64,000 nt of DNA. Origin: Rhopalosiphum padi (lineage: Eukaryota; Arthropoda; Insecta; Hemiptera; Aphididae). The position numbers and the translations under genes are program-made. Location of the stretch: positions 87,708,152-87,772,151 of the forward strand of contig NC_083597.1 of NCBI RefSeq assembly GCF_020882245.1. Reading direction: 5' to 3'. The notes under the pieces were generated by a model, which did not search any database, was not told where the DNA came from, and was given only the letters and a program-made list of their open reading frames with translations. Positions 1-12,100 of this stretch are shown here, in pieces (the first letter of the stretch is position 1; the number at the start of each line of letters is the position of its first letter).

Positions 1-343
1 CAAACTCCTCTGGAAATACATTTTTAAAAATATGTTATATCCCTCTTTTCACATCAAAAATTAAAAGTCTTGATATTAATGAACACATTAAAATACGTGA
101 TGATACATGTTAAGAGATATTCATATAATGGTTACTTGTATTTAGCTTCGGTAAATATTTAGGTATGCTTAGAACTACAATAAACGCATCACTCAGTATA
201 GCCTTTAAGAAAACTTTTCATACAAATACGGATATACTTTATATTATTTATGGATCTATTGAATTTGGAGAAATCTCATTCAAAAGAAATCTGTATTTTT
301 ATAAATATGATAGTGTTAGCCGATTTAGGCGTATCCATATACT

Positions 344-443
344 CAGGGTCGGCCTGGCCAGGGCCGGAGGGCCGGGATTCCTGCCTGGGCCCTTGCCGTA
401 TTATAGTTCATGGGCCCCTGTACTGGCTGTACCGTGTTACCCC
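344..443. mobile_element. GC-rich transposon end fragment
   Basis: This 100-base island is far richer in G and C than its surroundings. It begins CAGGGTCGGCCTGG, a form common at ends of hAT-type elements. The matching opposite end is missing, so it looks like a truncated piece. It is repeated at 47397-47497. Confidence 0.4.
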
Positions 444-1032
444 AAAATACAGTACAAAATTCTCGTTCATTTGTCGATAACATTATTTTTGTGTCATCCT
501 TTACAATTGAATTAAAATGTAACGCACATATATAACATATATATGTATTTAATACTTTTTAACTTGCATAGATTATTTTATTGATTAAAAAGCCAAAAAT
601 TAATTTACTTCATAAAATAATATTTTATCATCTAACAATATGAAAATGTTTTTATATGCTATTTTAACAGTAACTATACGGAATTTGTGTTTGAGGTGGT
701 ATCTTCGATAAACATTTAGGTATGCTCAATACTACAATAAACGCATCACTCATGATATTCTTTAAAAAAACTTATCATACAAATACGGATATACTTCACA
801 TTACTTATGATCTATTGAATTTGGAGAAATCTCATGCAAAAGAAATAGGTACTAAGAAATCTGTATTTTTATAAATTTGAGAGTGTCAGCCGATTTAGGC
901 ATATCCATGTTCTCCCTAAGGGCAGTTAATTATTGGAAATTTCATTTTCGGATTTCCGTTGTATAATTTTGAGCTCTCATCGAGAAAATCGGTTTGTTGA
1001 CTAACCTATATTTTTAACATATGTATAAACAG

Positions 1033-1254
1033 TTACATGAGTATATTTAGCAAAAAAATAATACAAGCGGGGTTAACACGTTTAGTGTGCAATGACGCCA
1101 GTTTATTTATACTCTTATTAACGTCATAGTTCAATGTATAAAAACAATATACATAATTTTCATTAGCTAAATAAAAGATCATTATTTGAGAGATCTTATG
1201 CAAAATAAACACTAACAAACCTGTATTTTTATAATTTGAAAGTGTTAGCTTCAA
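1033..1254 (-). pseudogene. Decayed coding segment in repeat R (type b, divergent copy)
   Basis: A 73-codon frame with KSINKLASLHTKRVNP; it aligns with 42474-42695 with amino-acid differences and no gap over most of its length. Confidence 0.4.
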
Positions 1255-2723
1255 CCATAATTCTTCTACACGTCAAAAAATTCACAATGTTCATAGATAA
1301 AAAAATATAATACCAATTTTGGGAAAAAAAGATGCCTGTAATATGTCGGGAAAACATTGTTACGATATTAGTTATTTTGAGAAGGTTTTCCATTTCTTAT
1401 TGATAGATTTTCGTTAGTGGGGAATTAGGGCACTATTATCAATAACCTTACCAGAGTATAATTATTAATATTTTTATGATTATTATTATTTATAAGTACT
1501 TAAAAAAAATATTAGGCCATTTCTAATTTAAACAGAACATTTTTTTCAAATTAACTTGAATATAATTAGCAGTGTATAGTGAACATATTGAACAATAATG
1601 TAAAAACAAATATTAAGTTTAATTTGAATGAGTGTTACTCTTATTCTTTATTATATTATTTATTCTTTTAGAATTTTACCATAATATAACGCTATAATTT
1701 TTTGAAATAGAGTTTTCTTTCATTCGTTTAGAAGTATCTAACCGTTTTCAAAATTGTTTTTAGTTCATATTACAAAAAAATAACTCTAAAAAATAGCTAT
1801 ATTTAAATTTTCAAAAACATTTTTTAGAAAACAATTTAAGCGGTTATTATTTTATTTTTATTTTTAGATCATATTAGAAATGTAGGCTATTAGTCATATA
1901 TTATATTGAAAAAAACCTAGTGGTTATAGCATCTTAATTATTTTTCGAATTACAGCTACTGCAGCTACTTTCCAATTAATCTCATTTTTAAAAATGTTTC
2001 TATTAATATTATTTTTACTTCTAATGTATTTATCGTTTTAGTTTGCTACTTATATAATATAAATTATGTTATTAATTATTAGTATTACTCTCTATCTCTA
2101 AAACAAGCTAATAGCTTAAAAGAGATAGATAATCATGTAAACTATCTTAATTTATTTGTATACTTATGATGATCTAAAAAAAAAAAAAATAATTTTTTAC
2201 TTTTTTACTATACAACTGTAGAATCTAATGAAATCTACTTTTTTTATAATATTGTACAATTTTGATTGAATGTTTTTGTAACTTGGTACAAGTACATGCT
2301 TTTATAACAAAATACAATATTAATATATTTTATAAATAATCTACATATTTTAAATTCACCAAAAAAAAAATGTTGTTATTTTCCCGTAAAATTATTTAGC
2401 ATCCCGTGCCTTTTACTACCAGTCCGCGCCTGGTTTAGTTACCTACTTACTTTTAGGTCCATATACATATCTACTCTTAAATGTACAGATCAACACACTC
2501 ACAATCATAAAATGCCTCATCAGTATTGGACTGTGCAACTATATTTTGTATTTATATTACTAAGTTATTTATAAATAAAAACGAAAAACCAAATTTTATT
2601 AAAAAAAAACAAATAGATTTTGTTGAAAAAAATAGTATCTCTCGTTTCTGATTTTCTATTATATTTAATTAAAGCAAGTACGAATATAAAATAAATCTAA
2701 ATGTACATAAATATATTTAATTG

Positions 2724-2729
2724 TTTATT
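2724..2729 (-). terminator. Candidate polyadenylation signal of gene 1
   Basis: AATAAA on the minus strand, about 230 bases downstream of the stop codon. Equivalent hexamers occur at 26536-26541 for gene 2 and 51391-51396 for gene 3. The AT-rich setting makes chance matches common. Confidence 0.35.
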
Positions 2730-2962
2730 GCATTATTTTTACAAAGATGATTCTTAATTAGGTAATGTATTTGAATGGAACACTTCATTCTCATTTGATT
2801 GTAAACATGTACTATTTAAAGTCGTTATACTGAATAATATAGATATTTATATACTAAATAAACATAAATTAAAATTAATCATTAAAAAAAAAAATAACAG
2901 AAATCTTGAATCTAACATTGAATAAAACCTTTTCTTTTAAGAAAGTTTCATTGAAATAGTCA

Positions 2963-3186
2963 TCATCCCATCGACTTCAGAACCTCCTGAAAAATGTCCG
3001 TATAAAATTTTACAAGAGCATCATTTTCTTGCATATTGTTAACAGCACAGAATGTGGTCACTGGGCCTGATGATTTGTTTATATATTCTAAAAAATTGAT
3101 TTGAATTAGATTAGTTGAATGTTTACCAGCATAAAATCTTATAAATCGTGTATAGGTATACAAATAATATGAAGGTAAGGTTTTGC
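2963..3186 (-). CDS. Gene 1 terminal exon (acceptor altered)
   Basis: The terminal exon encodes about 73 residues and ends with a stop at 2963-2965. It contains the family's best conserved block: YYLYTYTRFIRFYAGKHS, then TNLIQINFLEY and a single Cys in FCAVNN. The final 25 or so residues diverge freely between copies. In genes 2 and 3 the two bases before this exon are AG. Here they are AA (plus-strand TT at 3187-3188). The only nearby AG is one base downstream, which would shift the frame and end translation within about 15 codons. The exon is therefore intact, but its joining to the upstream exons is doubtful. Confidence 0.75.
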
Positions 3187-6100
3187 TTCAAACCCTGTAA
3201 CATTTTATTCAATACTCCATCAATCAACCGGTGATCGCAGGTAGTGTCGATAACTACAATAATCCGAGGCCAATATACTGATTCAAATTATTTGTATATT
3301 CTTTGTTATTACTTGAAACACACAATTATAACAGAACCATGTTATGATTTTGCAACAAGTAACATGATCAAAATATATACTATATATAGCCATATATGTA
3401 ATATTTTGTTAATTATAGTTAATATTGGTACAGAATAATTCATACTATTTCGATATATTGGATGATTGATAACCATTTTGTAATAGAGTGCCATAGCTGT
3501 TAAAAATAAACTGCATTATGATAAATATCTTATCTTAAATGATATAATTATTTTATATAATTATAGTGAGGATAACAGTAACAAATTATTACCTAGATAA
3601 AAATGAGATGAAATTTAATAAATGTAATTAATCAGTATAAATATAACAACATCATCACCAATTTCACAATTATACCACAATACAAAACTATATAGTTATG
3701 TTGACCAGACGTACTACCTTAATTTTTCGTAGGATAGTACTATTTTCTTATGTATGTCTTAGTGTCCTTAACAATAGTGTTAAGTACATAAAATTGTACT
3801 CTTTTTTTGAAAATATTATGGGCTAATACATGTTTATAATTTTTATAATTTGGTATTAATTTATATAATATATTTAATGGCTCGAGCTAGTGCAATCTAA
3901 TTGGTTGGTAGCATAGTTAATTTAATTTGTTATATGTTTATATGTTTCCTACATATTAACAAAGGTATGTATTTACTTATTTAAATTTTACACAATATGG
4001 TATTTCTACCAAAAAAATTGATTTAAATTTTTATATCTGGTCACCATGTATACGTATAGTTGAATGAATTTTTGGATTTTTTTAATACAATTCTACACAA
4101 TTACACCGTTAAATGCCTACTTAATTGTATACGCCGGTACATACAAAAATTCATACATTTTAATACATAATTATTATAATATCATCTCATAGTGTTATGA
4201 ACCCTTGTCCGCATTAGTTAGTAAAGTAAGCATTTGTTAATGTGAACGAACAGTGACACACGGTCACACGGTCTACAGGAATTCGTTGAGCGGACAGTTT
4301 TGAGTTTCAGTGAGCCCCAACCGTGTCTTACTGTCTGTATAAGAATCAGTGTAGTACTGTCAGAGCATCGGGAAGAGCCTCTGTTAAATTAAATCCATCT
4401 AATTCTTTTAAACTTAAGTTTTCTATTGATTTAATTATTATAATAAAGTATAGTGATAACTTAAAACACATAAATTATTATACGAGCAATTAGTTTAAGT
4501 CCATAAGAATAGAAAGAAGACCTATCTATCTACATTAATCTTGCCTTTTCTATCGTATATTATCTAAATATTTTCTAAACACTTATTGAGATTAAAATTT
4601 TTCAATTTATTTCTATAAATATCTGATTTCCTCAGTCAAAAAGTTTAAAAATGTAATTCAATATTCCACAAATGATGTTCTAAATGTGTATCAAAATATA
4701 CTTAAAATAAACGGGTACATTAAATTTTTATAAGTATGAGTATTCAAAGTTAATATTTTGTCAAAAACACATCAATTTGAAAAATTACTTTTGTAGTTGA
4801 AAATGTATACGATGTTTAGTCTTTATAGATGGGGTTTGATTGTAAATGTAATAAGAAGTTTAACAAAATAAATAAGCTATACCTATGTACATTAAGTTTA
4901 CATTATGATGAAATAACGTAATTTCACGACAAATAGCATATTAATTGTTTTGTTATAATTTAAAAACATTTTTCGCGGTAAGTTAGTATTGATAAAAATG
5001 TGAATAATAATAATATTAATGTAAAATATAATATTAATTTTATATTTTATGACGTAAAACAACATATGAAATGGTTACGATAAAAATGCAATAAACCTAC
5101 CGTAATATTAATACCATAACCAATATCCTAACTTAAACAATTGGTTATTGACTATTATACTATAACACGTTTTTGAATAGCAATAATAAACAGTTTACTT
5201 AGTGATAAGACTTGCAAATCAATACAAATAAGTTAAAAACATACGTACTTCCTGCTACTTGTACTAAAAAAAAAAAAATTATGAACTGTCATTTAAATGT
5301 GGTATTTTTTGTGCATAATTCTAACGTAAATCAAATGTAAAATATAATGATTTTTCCCCATGATTATCAGTAATTATTTTTAATTTAAAAGGATAGTGGT
5401 CATTATAAAATTGATGTTGCACATATTTCATAAATTAAGCTACAATGTTACATATATTAAATTTATGAAAATTTATTTAAATACTTACTCGAAAATTCTA
5501 GAACATAAACATACTTATTAATATATTATTTTATATTATATACTTTAAATCATTAGTGAGTGTCATTACTGGATGGCTTCTCATATCTTGTCTGCCATGT
5601 AAATATATATGTTTTATGTTAGTTTTCTAGTTTTAGATATTAATGTTTAATATGTTTATGTTTTTCTACCCTCTGCCTATATACTTATTGTGCCTAATGG
5701 GTATAGATTGTATATTTTAAATAAAGAAAAAAAAAAAAAATATTATATACTTTATGATACTATACGTAATATTGTTTTTATACAAATATATCAATAAGCC
5801 GACATTATCAACAATTAACCAATAACATTTGTGTGACACTATTATTAAAACAATTCTGAGTATAGTGATGAAAATATTTATTCATTAATACTTTATACAA
5901 CATTAAAAGGAAGAGTTTAATGTTTAAATATTGGCAATCCTCATCATTCTTTCATGAGGTTTATGAGTATAGTATAGTTTATGTTATATATTGTAACTTA
6001 AAATGGATAATTATCATAAAAATAAAATAAGGAACTTTAAAGTGTATGTAGCAAAGCAGATTGGAGAGTCCGTATCACTCAAGAATAAAATACTAAAAAA

Positions 6101-9100
6101 ATCTAAATTTGCGTTTGAACGACAAAGAAACTAACATTTTAACAAGATAATTCACTCTAGAGGTGTAACTATGTCACGATTATAAATGGTAAAAGTTATG
6201 ATAGATTCTAAATATGGATTTTTTTCGTGTCGCCATGTCCGGGAGTAACCGGCGGCAACACGCGTCAAAACCGACGACGTAGTCACGTAGCCCACTTGGC
6301 CACTTCGTCGAATTTTTATATTATGTTAAATCCATAAGTTTAAAATCAGAAATGCAATCTTAATTTTTATTGTTTATTAAAAAATAAAACATATTACGTA
6401 CGTGATTTTTCTGAAATGATATAAAAAAAAGTAATAATATTTGTTACAAATATGTATAGTTTCCCTATACTATATTATATGGTAGATTGTTGTGTTTAAA
6501 ATAATTAACGTATCTATACAAATCGAAATATATCAATAATAACATTGAAACTTATGAATCATCAAAATTTTGTAATTTTATGAAATTCTGTAGGAAAGCA
6601 GTTTAAATTTTAAACTTCAAATTATATTCTTTTAAAGTAAATACACAAATATCAATTAGTAATCATAAAGTTCTAGAGTAGAAATCTCTGGTTGTTAAAT
6701 TGTTATTTTTAATCAATTAGAAAATTTTTAACCAGCATTCAATGTATGTATGAAGAGAAACGTGCAAATTTCATATTGCTAAAATTAATCAATATTGAAC
6801 CATCAAATAAGAACTAATTTATTACACCATGAATATAAGGTATCATTTATTGGTAATCTCTGATTTATGTAACCATATATATTGTATGTATATATAACCT
6901 ATTGGTCTTAATATTGTAGCATACAACCAAAAAATTCTAGTTAGACCACAATTAAAAATAACGGTATTTATCAACCATAATTTGGTGAACTAAATAAATA
7001 TTGATTTAAAAATATAATAATTACTATCAGCATAGAATCCTGAAAAAAAGGTATTTTAATATTTAGTAATAAATGTAAATTAAAAATATTATATAATAAA
7101 ATAAAGTGTTTTATTAATTATCGTAATTTAAAAAAAATTTAGTATGAGATAATTTTTAAAATTTAGCGACTTATTGATTTTGATTAAATTGTACATTTGA
7201 ATTTATAAACTATATAGCTACATTTATCGGTATCAGTGCTGAACGATAAAAGAGTAAAACTAAAGATTTGGTGTACTGTAATGTAGTTATCAGAATATTG
7301 AGAAAGAAGAATTACTATTCAAATCAATGAAATAAAAACACGTAATTTCTCATATCAAATAAAAAATTGTAAACCATGCCACGCAAAATACCATAAATAT
7401 AAACAAAATATACAAAAATAACACGTACCTTTGAGTACTGTAGGCAATAATTTTTTTGTTAATTTTTATTATGTACAAAATATAATCTTTGTAGTTTGTA
7501 CTGTCTGGGTGATTATTTTATTGAAAAACACTCATTATATAAAATGTATTATAGTTTTTGAAAATATTTTTTTTTTACATAATTTTCTGTTGAAATAACT
7601 GATCTAAAAATTATATTTTTAATTATAAATTTTTAATTTTATATTCGGAAGCACAATATTTTTCGCAGTATTTCGATGCATCAAAATTGATAATCGGACG
7701 AGTATTCGGTGAGTAAAGTGAAGTGGTACCTGATACCTTTAAAAATGTTGGTCTACTACTCTGCAAACTTTAACTTGAAATATATATAATTACCAGAACT
7801 CAAAACTTAATTTATTTATATATTTTATCGGGATATAGATAGAAGAAATAGTATTCGACACATATTTATTTTTTGATAAATAAGATTTTAAATTTCAAAA
7901 ATTGTATTGCACATTATTAGGTTTTATTTTCTCCGCATCATACATATTGGAAAATATAACATAGTTTATAAATTACTCTTTAGAATTATGATTTTAATGT
8001 ATCGAAATACTTGCAAAATAATTTGCCTCAAAATATAAAATTAAAAATGTATGCTGTATTTAAAAAAGTAAAAATCATGCAAATATCTATAGATAAAAAT
8101 TATTTGAAAATAAATCTTATTAAAAAATATGTTGTTTTATTCACTGGAAATTATGAAAAAATATTTTCTAAAACGAATTTATACATACAAATAAAATTTG
8201 AAAATACTAATAATATTTACGTACTATGTAAAATTCCTAAAAAAAGTTATTTAAATTAAGATTTGTTAAGAATTATGAATTATCTAAAATTTAAATTATT
8301 CGGCAATTCCTTAGTAGAGTTACATTCACTTCAAACTGAGTGGAGACAATATGCTTAAATTCTAATCCCAGCGATAAATGCATTGATGTAAATCGATATG
8401 TGTATATCGATAAGTTTATAGTTAGTTTCTATTATAAGATTGGGTCAAGTTGGTTATGGGTCCCTTATTAGGGGTTAAGAGTAATTAATTTTCAATAATT
8501 CTCTTAGTTAATTATTAACTAAATAAATTCTCTATGTTGTACGTTTGTAAAACAGAAACAACTCATGTGCGTTTCCCACAAATAAAATAACTATGGATTA
8601 TATAAAAATATTAGGGTGTAAATGTATTTAAATTTAATTATATATTGAATTATTTTTGATTAATACTAAATTATTATTTTAATAACCATAAAATCTGTTT
8701 AATTATTAATTTCCAATCAAAGTATATAGCGACGGTTTCCTCACGTAATAAAAAACAATACTAAGAAAGCATGATGAAGGTCGATGGTGACAAAGCCACG
8801 AAGGGTGAACAATACGCGAACCTTCTAAAATTACAATATGCTAAAGCATCAAATGTTTGCATAATATACAATATATACGACGTTTATTGATGAATGTAAA
8901 AATCGCAAAGACAAACAAATATATAGTGTCTGAGAAGTACAATTCGGCAATACGCGATAGCTGAAAATAAAAAAGTATTGTTACCAGAAACAAAATTGTA
9001 ACACGCAACAAACCGATATCGCAATTACAATGATAGTATAATTACAACAATACTATCGAACAGTTCAATTAAAATGTTTATAAATTGGTTCCGTGTTTAG

Positions 9101-12100
9101 TATATAGAAAAAAAATTGATTTAAAAAAAATCGAATTAAGAATTTGGTAATGCAAATTTAAAATTTCATAAAAATAAAATTAAAAAACACTAATTGTGTC
9201 TACGTACCATGAATCTTATCTAAACAATATTTTTTATCATTACTAATTATTAATTACAAACAATAACTATTAAAATGTATTAAGGCTGTTAAAGGCGTGT
9301 CGAAGGAAAATTCACCCAGTAAAAAAAGTCATCTATTAATTTTGAAAACATATTTGAATTCCGTATTCTCTTTTTTAGGTTACGTAGGAAATGGATTTAA
9401 AATTATATTTTATTTTTGAAAGACTAAAGTAAGGTGAATTTTGAAAAAAAAAGTTATTTAGAAATATAATACATTTGTTACTATACTAATTAAACAATAC
9501 AAAAAATTGAAAATCCATTTCCTACATAATCTAGTAAAGAGAATAAGGAATTCAAATATGTTTTTAAAATTAAAACCGAACATTTGGGTACCTGGTGAAT
9601 TATTCTTTCCTTTTTTGGTATCTTCTCGTAAAAACTTTTTTTTATCGCAAAATTTAGTGACGTGTGATTGCGCGTTTGTATGTTAATGATTCCAAGAATC
9701 TAAGCCGTAGTTTATCATTAATTATATAAAGCGTTCGGGGAACTCACACACACTAATGATCAGTTACAACACACACAGTTACACATAACTCACGATGGTT
9801 ATAGAATATTGCCTAAATACAACCCCTTAAAAATGGTTCGCTTTCAACAGCCTTAGGAATTATGAATTATCAAAATTTCAAAATATTCATTATTTCGGTA
9901 TAGCAAAACTGTATACGGTAAACTGTAAACGGAAAAGTTTCAAACTTCAAAATATTATAATATCTTTTTTTAAAGTAAAAAAAAATATCAGATTTGAATC
10001 AATAAGTTCAATGTTAGAGTCATTTGGTTGATAATTATTGCGTAATTAGACATTTTTTAAATGTATATTTCTCGAGAAATAAATTTAGGTATATAATTTA
10101 AACATTAAATTAATAACATGACGAAAATAACATTTGATTATTTGATAATCTCCAATTTATTTTTCCATCTAGAGAAAACCTATAGCATTTAATACTGTAG
10201 TTTAGAACCAAACAATTCTATTTAGATCACAATTAAACAATAGTTGAATTAAATAAAAATTTAAAAAATATTATAAATACATACATATTTTGACTACAAG
10301 GACAAGTTATTATAATATTGTTAGTGATAATGCAATAAATGAAAAAAAAAACAATACATCTCTAAATGTACATCATATATAATACAATTTGTATTATTTG
10401 TATTTATATTTGTGCATATCGATTATATAATTAATATTTAGGTATTTCTAAATATTCAAAATTATCGACGTGTCCAAAGGTGTACGATCCGATTATCAAA
10501 TTGTTATTTAGATCAGATGATTTATTGTTTGTTTAAATCAATAATCATTTTTGTCAAAAACTAGCGTTGTGTAATATCCTCATTTATTCGACGTTGTAAC
10601 ATTAATTTTCACCCCATAATAAACCGACTACGTTGCAGTTAGAATCATTTATCTGTTCTAAAAAAACAAAATATAAAACACACATTCTTTAAAATGCTCC
10701 ACTTAGAATCTAAAATTGTAGGTCCTTCACCCGAAATGCTTTAATTATATACAAAATAAAGAAATAATACGTACGATCATTATCTGCGGACAATAATAGT
10801 TTAGTTAATTTTTAATATGAAGGTACAAATTATAATACACAATAGACATTTTACAGATAATGTGTTCCTGTCCAACCATGTGGCCAACTTTTTATACATA
10901 AAAAACCCAAATGGGACTATACAATATGTTGAGCCAGTGATTCCCACTTATGTTGTCACGACGGACAGATAAGTCAAGATTCTCATTTATTTTGCATAAA
11001 ATCTATGATAGAATTTTAGCTGCATTAACTGTAATTTATTGATATATAATTTTGCGCATTATATTGTAAGTAAACATCTCTTATTTATTTTTTAACTTTA
11101 AAGCTCTTCTATGTTTTAATTCTTAAAAATATATCTTTATTGTAAAAATCACGCAACGATAAACATCAAGAGAAACAAAAAATATAAAAATAATCAATAA
11201 ATATTTACCAATATTTTCTACAAAAATAATGTATATAATATTGTAGTATTAATAAAATTGTAATAATATCGTAGTGTTTATAAAATTGTAATATTATACA
11301 AAAGTAAATTTGCAATAGCGTACAAAGTGGAGACCTAAATTCAAAACAGTAAAAAAAGTTTACATACCAAATATCGCTGAAAAAAAATATTAATGGATAA
11401 ATACAAATGATTTAAGCAATTTGAAAAGTGAGATTAATATTTTGAACTTGATACAGAATAATGACACAAGAGCAGCATATTATTTTTTTTTTCATTTATG
11501 TTGTTTCCTGTTTTTGTTATGTGTTGAAAATTTATAAAATATATTACGAAAAACGTATCACATAAAATTATAAAATAGTATTGTAAAATGAGCAATACAA
11601 TTAAATTAACACACAAATTACGTACGATAGAGTTGGTCTAAATAAAATAAACACATAATATAGGTATGAGTAATGAATTTTTAAAGTTAGTTTAATTATT
11701 TTAAATAAACCTTATACAATTTAGCTTACATACTTAGTATAGCTATTTAAATAAAGTTAAAATAATATATATTGTTAATAACATAATAAAAGTATATTTT
11801 ATCATAATATTATATACACTAATTATAATATACAATATTAGATAGAACATTTTCATCTCGCAAATAGCAGATATTACGACATACGTACACAAGACGCAAT
11901 CACAAACAATCGGGATGTTGGAACAACTTTATCGACGGTAAGTCCCACTCTAACATAATCTTATGGGAATACGTCACTACTAAATTGCTTGTATATATTG
12001 AACTGTCTATATACAGAGTCTGATAACTACTATAAACTATAATACACCAAACACAATCAAATATATAAAGGTAGGCGAGAAGGGAACTACGTTACTCATG

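Larger units (their letters stand above)
1..2440. repeat. Intergenic repeat block R (left copy, truncated by window)
   Basis: Bases 1-890 are almost identical to 47051-47940. Inside, a segment recurs about 555 bases later (165 against 722). Bases 900-1250 match 18900-19250, 42350-42700 and 44880-45220. Bases 1500-2440 are AT-rich with no feature that I can name. Confidence 0.7.

Noticed and set aside
165..515. 116-codon plus-strand frame (and its relative at 47218-47589)
   Set aside because: It crosses a transposon-end fragment and an AT-rich repeat; the duplicated copy differs in frame and length. Better explained as a chance frame in repeat R.
8011..8259. 82-codon plus-strand ORF (relative at 31314)
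   Set aside because: Disrupted in gene 3, AT-rich composition, and it overlaps the antisense 12-nt microexon at 8225. Position is conserved only because the whole unit is duplicated.
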